32,436 nt of DNA. It comes from Candidatus Diapherotrites archaeon CG08_land_8_20_14_0_20_34_12 (lineage in GTDB: Archaea; Iainarchaeota; Iainarchaeia; Iainarchaeales; 0-14-0-20-34-12). Position numbers and translations under genes: made by a program. The notes beneath the pieces are model-generated. The model was given only the letters and a program-made list of their open reading frames with translations. It searched no databases and had not been told where the DNA came from. Position 1 is the first letter of the stretch. Every line of letters starts with the position of its first letter. Below, in pieces: positions 22,809-29,971 of the stretch. The stretch covers positions 1-32,436 of the forward strand of contig PEXL01000016.1 in assembly GCA_002779065.1 (NCBI GenBank), given 5' to 3'.

Positions 22809-23369
22809 TCAAATTTTAGGATTCAATTGTTTCCCGGATTCTGGCCTTGAAAAATCAAAGCAATCTTGCTTTTTCAGGATAAAATAGCATTCCTTTTCAT
22901 TATTTAAAGCGCATTTTGTTTCAACGCAATCGATATCCTCTTCAAAAACGTTTGAAAAGATAGCAGCCAATATGCCGCGCATAATATGGTCTGCATTTTC
23001 TGTAGGATTTTTTATAATCACAGTAAAAGGGTTGTCAATTAAAGCAACAATTGCCTGCTTCTCTTTATAGTTTGCATTAACCACATGCAATTGCCCCCAG
23101 CCGGAATATGAAATATATTCAATCCAGAAACTTAGTAATTCATCCTTATTCTTGAATTCAATTTGCGAATTCTTTCTTATCTGTTCTTTTGTAGTTTCCT
23201 TTATATCATAATACAATTTTCTGCAGAATTCACTATCCTTAATAGTCATTAAAGAGGCAAAAACAGCCAAAGGGCTAATAACAAAAGGTTCATTTGCCAA
23301 GTAAAAATTATTGTGCACGAATTTCAGGTTGTTTGTGAAAATAAATTTGTCAAAGAATCTATTCAGCAT
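22809..23369 (-). CDS. V4R-domain-like ligand-binding protein
   Basis: A 186-residue protein. The C-terminal part (about 125-165), AAIFSNVFEEDIDCVETKCALNNEKECYFIL, has the V4R pattern with three spaced cysteines: Cys148, Cys153 and Cys161. V4R domains bind small ligands or hydrocarbons and act as sensors in regulators, or as carriers in methyl- and pigment-related enzymes. The N-terminal half is less diagnostic. The ATG at 23369 lies inside the upstream winged-helix gene with an 11-bp overlap, so the two are translationally coupled. In other archaea winged-helix and V4R parts occur in a single chain; here they are split. Confidence 0.65.
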   Translation of the reverse strand: MLNRFFDKFIFTNNLKFVHNNFYLANEPFVISPLAVFASLMTIKDSEFCRKLYYDIKETTKEQIRKNSQIEFKNKDELLSFWIEYISYSGWGQLHVVNANYKEKQAIVALIDNPFTVIIKNPTENADHIMRGILAAIFSNVFEEDIDCVETKCALNNEKECYFILKKQDCFDFSRPESGKQLNPKI

Positions 23370-23640
23370 ATTTTACCTCTCTCAGAATCTGATGTATTGT
23401 CCTGTATTTTTCAACTTCTATCGGCCATACAATTAAGGAATTGCCTGCTCTTTTGCTTAACACCAAATGTTTATTTATAAGTTTTTTCAAATAATAAGTG
23501 TACTTTGTTGAAGCTTTTCTTTTTTCCTTCCTTAATTTTACATTCTCTTTAAAATGGTCAGCAATTTCCAATGCTGAAATAGGCCAATATTCTTTAATTA
23601 TTTCCAATATAACTTTCTCGCGATCAATTATCTCTGGCAT
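23359..23640 (-). CDS. Winged-helix DNA-binding protein
   Basis: A 93-residue protein with a helix-turn-helix core: REKVILEIIKEYWPISALEIADHF, then a lysine-rich helix KLRKEKRKASTKYTYYLKKLINKHLVLSKRAGNSLIVWPI ending in the wing. It probably reads ligand state from the overlapping V4R partner. The ATG at 23640 lies within the palindrome TGGCATGCCA, so its own start is covered by an operator-like site. TATA-like ATATTTAAATAT at 23671-23682 suggests a leaderless mRNA. Autoregulation is a strong inference. Confidence 0.7.
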   Translation of the reverse strand: MPEIIDREKVILEIIKEYWPISALEIADHFKENVKLRKEKRKASTKYTYYLKKLINKHLVLSKRAGNSLIVWPIEVEKYRTIHQILREVKYAE

Positions 23641-23708
23641 GCCAATGACAGTATTACAATAACCTTACTTATATTTAAATATAGCTTATCAAAAGTGGGC
23701 ATGCCAGA
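23633..23708. promoter_or_regulatory. Symmetric operator pair around a palindromic TATA box
   Basis: TCTGGCATGCC (23633-23643) and GGCATGCCAGA (23698-23708) form a perfect 11-bp inverted repeat. Each contains the palindrome GGCATGCC. Between them ATATTTAAATAT (23671-23682) is a palindromic TATA element usable in both directions. The left site overlaps the winged-helix start codon. The right site would face a divergent transcript toward 23749. Confidence 0.65.
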
Positions 23709-23748
23709 ATAAGTTATTATTTAATATCCTCCCAACCATTTTTATTTA

Positions 23749-23906
23749 ATGCCTTCTTTGGGAAAATTTCTGACGATTTGGTTGTTTCAGCGAAAAAAAC
23801 GCAGAGAATTTCCCCAAAAAATGATTTTACTAAGTGGTGTTCCTTTGAGGCAATTGATTCTGAAACCGGAAAGAAAAGGATGTTCAGGATAAAAATTAGC
23901 AGATAA
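23749..23906 (+). pseudogene. Possible frameshifted small gene
   Basis: A protein-like frame ends at the TAA 23904-23906: FFGKISDDLVVSAKKTQRIS then PKNDFTKWCSFEAIDSETG and KKRMFRIKISR. It has no ATG, GTG or TTG start until TTG 23778. An ATG at 23749, well placed behind TATTATTTAATA, is in another frame; a single added base just after it would join them into about 52 residues. That suggests an assembly or real one-base deletion, or a start at the TTG giving 42 residues. It converges with ribBA, with no gap between the stop triplets. Low confidence that it is expressed. Confidence 0.35.
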
Positions 23907-25103
23907 TTACAATAAATGCCCTAACTTAGTCCTTTTTGTTTCAAGGTATTTTTTATTATATTTGTTGCATTTTATAATAATTGGAATCTGTTTCACAATT
24001 TCAATTCCATATCCCCTCAAAGCAACAATCTTTTTTGGATTATTCGTAAGCAGTTTTATTTTTTTGACACCAAGTTCTTTCAAGACTTGTGCACCAATTC
24101 CATATTCCCGTAAATCAGCGGAAAATCCCAATGCCTTATTTGCTTCAACTGTATCCAAACCTTTCTCCTGTAATTTATATGCTTTAATTTTGTTTGAAAT
24201 CCCTATTCCCCTTCCTTCATGCTGTGGAATATACAAAACAAGTCCGGCTTTGCTTTCAGAAATCTGTTTTAGTGCACTTTCCAACTGTTTTCTGCAGTCG
24301 CATCTCAAAGAATGGAATACATCACCAGTAATGCAACCAGAATGCACCCTTACAAGAACCTCTTTTGCTTTTTTTATGTTCCCTTTTACCAATGCCAGAT
24401 ATTCCCCATTCTGAATCTTATCTTTAAACGCAATTACCTTAAATTCACCAAATTCTGTTGGCAATTTTGCCTCAGAAACCTTTTCCACAAAGCTTTCTTT
24501 CTTAAGCCTGTATTTTATAATATCTGCAACCGTAACAAGGGTTAATTTATGCCTTCTTGCAATCTTTTTCAAATCAACCAAGCGCGCCATTTCACCATTT
24601 GATTTTATAACTTCACAAATCACGCCAACCTGTTTCATTTTTGCAATTTTCAACAAATCAATTGTTGCCTCAGTATGCCCTGCTCTTTGTAAAACCCCTC
24701 CTTCTTTTGCAAGCAAAGGGAATAAATGCCCTGGCTTATTTAAATCATCAGCATTTTTCCTTTCATCACACAAAACCTTTATTGTTTTTACACGGTCTGA
24801 TGCTGAAATTCCGGTTGTTGTACCTTCTTTTGCATCAACAGAAACAGTAAAACCTGTTTGGAACGGGTCTTTCGGCTTTGTCATTAGTTCAAGATTAAAT
24901 CGTGAAGCAATTTCTTTAGCTATTGGGGCGCAAATTAATCCCCTGCCTTGTTTTAGCATAAAATTTATTTTCTCTTTATCAACCAAAGAGCCAGCGCAGA
25001 CAAAATCTCCTTCATTTTCCCTGTCCTCATCATCTACAACAAGAATTAATTTCCCTTTTTTCAAATCAGAAACCACTTTTTCAATTGTTGCAAACATAAA
25101 CAT
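23907..25103 (-). CDS. ribBA: Bifunctional DHBP synthase/GTP cyclohydrolase II RibBA
   Basis: A 398-residue fusion for the first steps of riboflavin synthesis. The N-terminal half makes 3,4-dihydroxy-2-butanone 4-phosphate from ribulose 5-phosphate; it has the acidic loop DDEDRENEGDF (24-34) and RAGHTEA (His143). The C-terminal half is GTP cyclohydrolase II with the zinc ligands Cys257, Cys268 and Cys270 (HSGCITGDVFHSLRCDC) and the QHEGRGIG segment. Archaea mostly use separate RibB and GTP cyclohydrolase III, so the fused bacterial form suggests horizontal acquisition. No other rib gene is nearby. A second ATG two codons in is an alternative start. Confidence 0.95.
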   Translation of the reverse strand: MFMFATIEKVVSDLKKGKLILVVDDEDRENEGDFVCAGSLVDKEKINFMLKQGRGLICAPIAKEIASRFNLELMTKPKDPFQTGFTVSVDAKEGTTTGISASDRVKTIKVLCDERKNADDLNKPGHLFPLLAKEGGVLQRAGHTEATIDLLKIAKMKQVGVICEVIKSNGEMARLVDLKKIARRHKLTLVTVADIIKYRLKKESFVEKVSEAKLPTEFGEFKVIAFKDKIQNGEYLALVKGNIKKAKEVLVRVHSGCITGDVFHSLRCDCRKQLESALKQISESKAGLVLYIPQHEGRGIGISNKIKAYKLQEKGLDTVEANKALGFSADLREYGIGAQVLKELGVKKIKLLTNNPKKIVALRGYGIEIVKQIPIIIKCNKYNKKYLETKRTKLGHLL

Positions 25104-25179
25104 CGCATAACTTCAGTATATCAAAAAAGAAATAAAAATAATTTCAAAAAAAAAGAAATTATTTCTGATTTTAATTATT

Positions 25180-26607
25180 TTAAGGATAATTTGGTGATTC
25201 TTCCAATATTGTTACATTGTGCGGATGGCTTTCCCTTAATGATGCCGCGGTAATTTTAATAAATTCAGTATTCTTCCTTAATTCAGCAAGATTTTTTGCG
25301 CCAGTCATTCCCATGCCTGATTTTAGCCCGCCAATTATCTGATAAACAACCTCGCTGATCTTTCCTTTATAAGGTACAACCCCCTCAATTCCTTCTGGCA
25401 CTAATTTCTCCTTGTCAATAACATATTCCTGCATATATCTGTCTTTTGACCCTTCCAACATTGCGCCAACAGAGCCCATTCCCCTATACTGTTTAAATTT
25501 CCTGTTTTTCATATAAATAACTTTTCCTGGTGTTTCTTCGCACCCGGCAAATAATGAGCCTATCATCACTGAGCTAGCACCCGCAGCCAATGCTTTTGTA
25601 ATATCCCCTGAATATAAAATTCCGCCATCTGCAATTATGGGCACTTTATGCCCAACAGCTTTATAACAATTCATTATTGCAGTTAATTGTGGTATTCCAA
25701 CTCCGGTAATAATCCTTGTCGTACAGATAGATCCTGGCCCTACCCCGACCTTAATCGCATCTGCCCCTGCATCCAATAAAGCTTTTGCCCCTCTTGCAGT
25801 TGCAACATTGCCGGCAATAACATCAACCTCAAAATGCTTTTTGAAATTTTTTATAGCATCAATCACATTTTTTGAATGGCCGTGTGCTGTGTCAATAACA
25901 AGCACATCTACTTCTGCATTAACCAATTTTTCTGCCCTTTCCAAATCTTTTGGGCCAATAGCAGCCCCAACAATTAATCTTCCCTTCCTATCTTTCAAAG
26001 CATTAACATAAATTTCATTCTTTCTGATATCTGCGCTTGTAATCAATCCTCTTAATGCCCCGTGTTTATCAATAACAGGCAGCTTTTCTACCTTATTTTT
26101 TCTCATAATTTCTTTTGCTTCGGCCAATCCAATCATTTTATTTACTGTAATTAAATCAGTTACCATGATTTGTTTTACTTTTTTTGTCAAATTATGTTCA
26201 AATATAATATCCCTTTTTGTAATCAATCCAACAAGTTTTCCATTTTCAATTACTGGAAAGCTGCTTATTCCAAATTTCTGCCTTAAGGAGTTAACATATT
26301 CCAAATTATCATTTGGGCTTACGGTTACAGGGTCCATAACAATTAAGGATTCAGACCTTTTTACTTTCACAACCTCTTCAGCCTGCCTGTTTGCCGGCAT
26401 ATTTTTGTGAATAACCCCTATTCCCCCTTCCTTAGCCATGGCTATTGCTGTTTTTGATTCAGTAACAGTATCCATTGCCGAGCTTAATAAGGGGATATTC
26501 AACTCAATATTATTAGTAAGTTTGCTTCTGACATCCACATCTTTAGGCAGAATTTGCGAGTATTTTGGCTTTAACAATACATCATCAAAAGTAAGTCCTT
26601 CTTCTAT
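25180..26607 (-). CDS. guaB: IMP dehydrogenase GuaB, apparent AUA start
   Basis: IMP dehydrogenase oxidises IMP to XMP, the committed step to GMP. The catalytic cysteine is in GPGSICTTRIITG, the CBS pair fills roughly residues 88-195, and the flap RGMGSVGAML and VPYKG are present. The first usual start codon is a TTG at 26577, but that cuts the family's conserved GLTFDDVLLKP N-terminus. In frame upstream the codons read E-E-G-L-T-F-D-D-V, reaching an ATA at 26605-26607 before a TAA at 26626-26628. GGTGA lies 4 nt before that ATA, the same spacing as in dfx and the gene at 2137. I therefore extend to 26607; a one-base indel at an out-of-frame ATG is the alternative. Confidence 0.93.
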   Translation of the reverse strand: MEEGLTFDDVLLKPKYSQILPKDVDVRSKLTNNIELNIPLLSSAMDTVTESKTAIAMAKEGGIGVIHKNMPANRQAEEVVKVKRSESLIVMDPVTVSPNDNLEYVNSLRQKFGISSFPVIENGKLVGLITKRDIIFEHNLTKKVKQIMVTDLITVNKMIGLAEAKEIMRKNKVEKLPVIDKHGALRGLITSADIRKNEIYVNALKDRKGRLIVGAAIGPKDLERAEKLVNAEVDVLVIDTAHGHSKNVIDAIKNFKKHFEVDVIAGNVATARGAKALLDAGADAIKVGVGPGSICTTRIITGVGIPQLTAIMNCYKAVGHKVPIIADGGILYSGDITKALAAGASSVMIGSLFAGCEETPGKVIYMKNRKFKQYRGMGSVGAMLEGSKDRYMQEYVIDKEKLVPEGIEGVVPYKGKISEVVYQIIGGLKSGMGMTGAKNLAELRKNTEFIKITAASLRESHPHNVTILEESPNYP

Positions 26608-26673
26608 ACCATCACCTTTATAGCTTTATAATATTCCTGCATTCGGCTAATATAATACTTATAGTATAATTAT

Positions 26674-26786
26674 CCTTTTACAGGGCTAATTATATGTTGT
26701 AAAGGGCATAATTATTTTGACAAAATATCGTCCTTTACATATAGCAAATGAGCAATAACTGCCTAATTATTTAGGCTATTTGCTAT
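26674..26786. ncRNA. Structured region between guaB and purA, candidate regulatory RNA
   Basis: TGTAAAGG (26698-26705) can pair either with CCTTTTACA upstream (26674-26682, one bulge) or perfectly with CCTTTACA downstream (26732-26739), two mutually exclusive stems. A nested pair follows: ATAGCAAAT/ATTTGCTAT (26741-26749 with 26778-26786) enclosing GCCTAA-TTAT-TTAGGC (26761-26776). A six-T run follows at 26811. The rest of the 300-bp gap holds AT-rich promoter-like sequence. Whether it is a leader, an independent RNA or DNA palindromes for a regulator is open. Confidence 0.4.
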
Positions 26787-26912
26787 AGATTAACCTAATT
26801 ACGCAGAATGTTTTTTAAAGTCTTTCCTAATAAGAATAATGGGGAATTAGAGTATAATTTTCAAAGTTTTATACAAATTCAATTTAATTTATTTTTAGGT
26901 TGGGGGTTTTAG

Positions 26913-28172
26913 ATGCCTGTCGTAATAATTGTCGGTACACAGTTCGGGGATGAAGGAAAAGGTAAGGTAACAGACTACTTTGCCTCAAATTCTGATCTTG
27001 TTGTCAGGTTTCAGGGTGGAAATAACGCAGGCCACACAGTTGTTGTTGGCGAGAAGGAATTCAAATTGCATTTATTGCCTTCCGGCATAATTCAAAATAA
27101 AAAATCACTTATTGGAGCAGGCGTTGTTATTGATCCAAAGGTATTGGTTCAAGAGCTTGAGAATATAAAAAAGATAAATTCGAATCCAAATCTGATTATT
27201 GATCCTAGGGCTCACATAATTATGCCTTATCACATTCTGCTTGATGCAGTGCATGAAGAATCAAGAGGAAATAAAATTGGTACAACATTAAGGGGAATAG
27301 GACCCTGCTACGCAGAGCGTTCTTACAGGGAAGGAATACGGTTTGAGGATTTGATTGAGGAATCCAGATTGAGAGAAAAATTAAAAATTATTTTTCCAAT
27401 AAAAAAGAAAGTGCTTGAATGTTCTTATGGAAAAGAGGTTGATATTTCTTTAGAGCAATTAGTGAAAGAATATGCTGAACTAGGCAAGAAATTAAAACAA
27501 TATTTGGGAGATGTTTCCTTGCTTGTCCAAGAAGCACTTGATGCCGGAAAAACAGTTCTTTTTGAGGGAGCGCAAGGCGCATTTTTAGATATGGATTTTG
27601 GCACATATCCTTTTGTCACAAGCTCGCATCCAATTGCTGGTGAAGCATTTGTTGGCACAGGCATCGGGCCAAAACAAAATCTAAAAATTGTTGGAATTGT
27701 GAAAGCATATACCACAAGAGTTGGTTCCGGTGTGTTAGTTTCAGAGCTTCATGGTGAATTAGCTGATAATTTAAGAAAAGCAGGCAATGAATTTGGCACA
27801 ACAACCGGAAGGCCAAGAAGGATTGGCTGGCTTGATTTAGTTCTTTTGAGAACTGCCAAAAGGTTTAATTCATTAGATGAAATTGTTGTAACAAAGCTTG
27901 ATGTTCTTTCCGGCTTAGACAAATTAAAAGTTTGTGTTGCTTATGAACTTAATGGCAAACAAGTGAAAGAAGTGCCTGCATTAACTTCTGATTTGGAAAA
28001 ATGCAAGCCTGTTCTGAAAGAATTCAAGGGCTTCAAAATAGCTGACTGCAAATCTTATTCAGATCTGCCAAAAGAGGCCCGTGATTATTTGGAATTCATT
28101 GAAAAAGAATTGAAAGTAAAGATTTCAATGGTCGGAATCGGCGCAGAAAGAAATAAAATTCTGAATAAGTAA
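26913..28172 (+). CDS. purA: Adenylosuccinate synthetase PurA
   Basis: A 419-residue GTP-dependent enzyme joining IMP and aspartate, the committed step to AMP. Asp13 in QFGDEGKGK and His41 in NNAGHTV are the catalytic pair at the same numbers as in E. coli. Other landmarks are GTTLRGIGPCYAE, FEGAQG, and GTTTGRPRRIGW. GGGGG lies just before the ATG. It is divergent from guaB, so the two competing uses of IMP share one 305-bp control region. Identification is secure. Confidence 0.97.
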   Translation: MPVVIIVGTQFGDEGKGKVTDYFASNSDLVVRFQGGNNAGHTVVVGEKEFKLHLLPSGIIQNKKSLIGAGVVIDPKVLVQELENIKKINSNPNLIIDPRAHIIMPYHILLDAVHEESRGNKIGTTLRGIGPCYAERSYREGIRFEDLIEESRLREKLKIIFPIKKKVLECSYGKEVDISLEQLVKEYAELGKKLKQYLGDVSLLVQEALDAGKTVLFEGAQGAFLDMDFGTYPFVTSSHPIAGEAFVGTGIGPKQNLKIVGIVKAYTTRVGSGVLVSELHGELADNLRKAGNEFGTTTGRPRRIGWLDLVLLRTAKRFNSLDEIVVTKLDVLSGLDKLKVCVAYELNGKQVKEVPALTSDLEKCKPVLKEFKGFKIADCKSYSDLPKEARDYLEFIEKELKVKISMVGIGAERNKILNK

Positions 28173-28217
28173 ATTGGATTAGTTCTGCTTTTTAAAAAAT
28201 AATAAAAAAGAAGAGAA

Positions 28218-29015
28218 TTATCTCTTCTTCTGTTTTTTCAATTTCTGCAAAGTAAGATGCGCTGCTTTCTGCCCTGACAGGAACATTGCCCCAAATATCG
28301 GGCCCATTCTTGGTGCACCGTAAGTGCTGTTTGCAGCCATTCCACAAACAATTAACCCGGGATATATCTCTTTTGTATGCCTGATCGTGGCTTTCTCTGC
28401 TTCTTCAACCCACATTGAACCTTCCATTCCTATAAATTTGAATCCAATTTTTTCTGAAGCAACCCTAGCAACTTCTGCAGCATGCCCTGTTGCATCAATT
28501 ACCATCTTGCTCTTGAAACAAAGAGGATCAACACAGGTAATGAATTTTGGCAAAGCAGAAACAGCATGCCAGTTAGCAACAATTCCGCAGATGCCTGTTT
28601 TTCTGTAAATCACATCAACAGTTTCAATTGCATTAAATACCTTTGCACCAGCATCAATTGCCCCGGCCATTAATTTAATGCCTGCTTCAACTGCATCGCA
28701 CACATATAAGCCCTTTTTGTATTCCTTGAGTGTTTTTACTCCTACATCTTTCAAAATTTTTTCAGCAGGGCTTTCCACTACAAGTTTATTCATTAACATG
28801 CCCCCGACGTACATTCCTCCCCCTGGCTTGATATTTCTTTCAAAAATAGCAGTTTTCAATCCGTTTTCAGCAAGTATCTTTGCAGCTACACTTCCTGAAG
28901 GACCGGCGCCAACAACAATAACATCACATTCAGTGTAATCATAAAGTTCTTTCATGTACTCTTCAATTATTGCCTTGGAAATGTCTGCTTCATCAATCTT
29001 AGAATTAATGTGCAT
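28218..29015 (-). CDS. thi4: Thiazole synthase Thi4, with cysteine at the sulfur-donor position
   Basis: A 265-residue Thi4 that builds the thiazole half of thiamine from NAD and glycine. The Rossmann motif GAGPSG (36-41), the PGGGMYVGGM segment (64-73), VIDATGHAAEVARV and the C-terminal GMAANSTYGAPRMGP are all present. At the position before V-D-P, where yeast Thi4 has its sulfur-donating Cys205 and methanogen Thi4 is reported to have histidine, this protein has Cys161 (TCVDP). That predicts a single-turnover, self-sacrificing mode rather than the sulfide-dependent catalytic one; the alignment is by eye. GAGGTGAG (29019-29026) sets the ATG. No TPP riboswitch is seen upstream. Confidence 0.93.
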   Translation of the reverse strand: MHINSKIDEADISKAIIEEYMKELYDYTECDVIVVGAGPSGSVAAKILAENGLKTAIFERNIKPGGGMYVGGMLMNKLVVESPAEKILKDVGVKTLKEYKKGLYVCDAVEAGIKLMAGAIDAGAKVFNAIETVDVIYRKTGICGIVANWHAVSALPKFITCVDPLCFKSKMVIDATGHAAEVARVASEKIGFKFIGMEGSMWVEEAEKATIRHTKEIYPGLIVCGMAANSTYGAPRMGPIFGAMFLSGQKAAHLTLQKLKKQKKR

Positions 29016-29154
29016 TGCCTCACCTCAACTTCTCTTAAACCATATATTCTAACAACTAAAGTTTTATTAATCCACCTTAAAATATGCTGAAATAGTTCGG
29101 CAATTGCAAAATAGGCCATATGTTAACGAAATCAGGCAAATTAATTCTGTTTGA

Positions 29155-29176
29155 TTTAATAGTATGCTATTAAATA
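29155..29176 (+). promoter_or_regulatory. TATA box inside a perfect inverted repeat
   Basis: TTTAATAG-TATG-CTATTAAA (29155-29174) is a perfect 8-bp inverted repeat that includes the TATA element TATTAAAT (29169-29176). The ATG lies 23 bp downstream, so the mRNA is probably leaderless. A ribbon-helix-helix dimer bound here would block TBP. Confidence 0.6.
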
Positions 29177-29198
29177 TTTTTCCCATCATTTTCTAAAT

Positions 29199-29468
29199 AT
29201 GACCGGAAAAGTTACAACAATGAGTTTTACGGTTGAGCCAGAATTTGTAAAATTTTTGAATAGTCTTATTGCAAAAACAGGCATGTACCATTCCAAGAGT
29301 GAATTTTTGCGGGATGCGGCCAGGCAGAGAATGATTCAACTGCTCGGAGTTGAGGCAGAATATGCAAAAGTACATGAAGCTGCAAAAAAGCTCAGGAAAA
29401 AAACAAAGTTTGCCAGGGAACTTTCACAGGTAGAACGAGATGAAATTGCTAGGAAATATGTCGAATAA
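29199..29468 (+). CDS. Ribbon-helix-helix (CopG-like) regulator, candidate antitoxin
   Basis: An 89-residue protein. The N-terminus fits a ribbon-helix-helix: strand TTMSFTVEPEFVKFLN then helices with SLIAKTGMYHSKSEFLRDAARQRM. The C-terminal half is charged and helical, the part that in antitoxins covers a toxin. A start at the second Met (29220) would keep the whole fold. The promoter lies inside an inverted repeat, as expected for self-regulation. Its 3' end overlaps the PIN gene on the other strand by 20 bp. It could instead be a stand-alone regulator. Confidence 0.75.
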   Translation: MTGKVTTMSFTVEPEFVKFLNSLIAKTGMYHSKSEFLRDAARQRMIQLLGVEAEYAKVHEAAKKLRKKTKFARELSQVERDEIARKYVE

Positions 29469-29892
29469 TCTTATCAATGAATTCTGTGGGAGTTTGGCAT
29501 TCAATTAGCCCAGCTACTTTAACGAAATCTTTTTTATTCCAAGAGATGATTAAATTGCAATTGCTTTTAATTGCTAAGGCAGTATGTACCGCGTCAGAAT
29601 AATGGATATTCTTGTTAAATATTATTTCAGATACTCTTTCGTTTTCTGCTTTGATTGAAATTTCCTCATAATTTACAGAAAGTTGTTTTAGCATTTCGGT
29701 CACATCACTCCGTTCTATACAAACAACTTTTTTGATTTCATCAGAGAATGCTTGGGATAAAATAATTGAGCATTTCTTTTCAGCACAAAGTGCAAAGAAA
29801 ATTTCGGAATCCTTGCCTCTGAGATTGAAAGCCATGTCAATTTCATCCCTTACCAAAGAGATAAACACATTTGAATCTAAATAAATTCTCAC
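29449..29892 (-). CDS. PIN-domain protein, candidate RNase toxin
   Basis: About 147 residues with the PIN-domain acidic set: Asp6 (YLDSNVF), Glu52 region, Asp100 (HYSDAVHTALA) and Asp122 (WNKKDF). PIN toxins cut tRNA or mRNA with magnesium. I start at GTG 29892, which gives the usual MRIYLDSN opening; a TTG at 29901 is possible. The gene is tail-to-tail with the ribbon-helix-helix gene and overlaps it by 20 bp, an unusual order for a VapBC pair, which are normally in tandem. Partnership is therefore not certain. Confidence 0.8.
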   Translation of the reverse strand: MRIYLDSNVFISLVRDEIDMAFNLRGKDSEIFFALCAEKKCSIILSQAFSDEIKKVVCIERSDVTEMLKQLSVNYEEISIKAENERVSEIIFNKNIHYSDAVHTALAIKSNCNLIISWNKKDFVKVAGLIECQTPTEFIDKIIRHIS

Positions 29893-29915
29893 ACTAACCA
29901 ACTCTACTCAGCAGT

Positions 29916-29942
29916 AACATTTGAAATGTTAATGTTTTTAAC
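29916..29942 (+). promoter_or_regulatory. Inverted repeat and promoter region of tyrS
   Basis: AACATTT-G-AAATGTT (29916-29930) is a perfect inverted repeat. It is followed by a TATA-like GTTTTTAAC ending at 29942, about 30 bp before the ATG. The stretch at 29923-29942 recurs almost exactly at 14304-14323, upstream of the zinc-ribbon gene. Confidence 0.4.
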
Positions 29943-29971
29943 CTTAATTACCTTAGTTTTATTCAGATAGA

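Noticed and set aside
26674..26786. Bacterial purine riboswitch
   Set aside because: The conserved core nucleotides and three-way junction of that family are not present.
29016..29198. TPP riboswitch before thi4
   Set aside because: No recognisable THI-box core, and the ribosome binding site directly follows ordinary AT-rich sequence.
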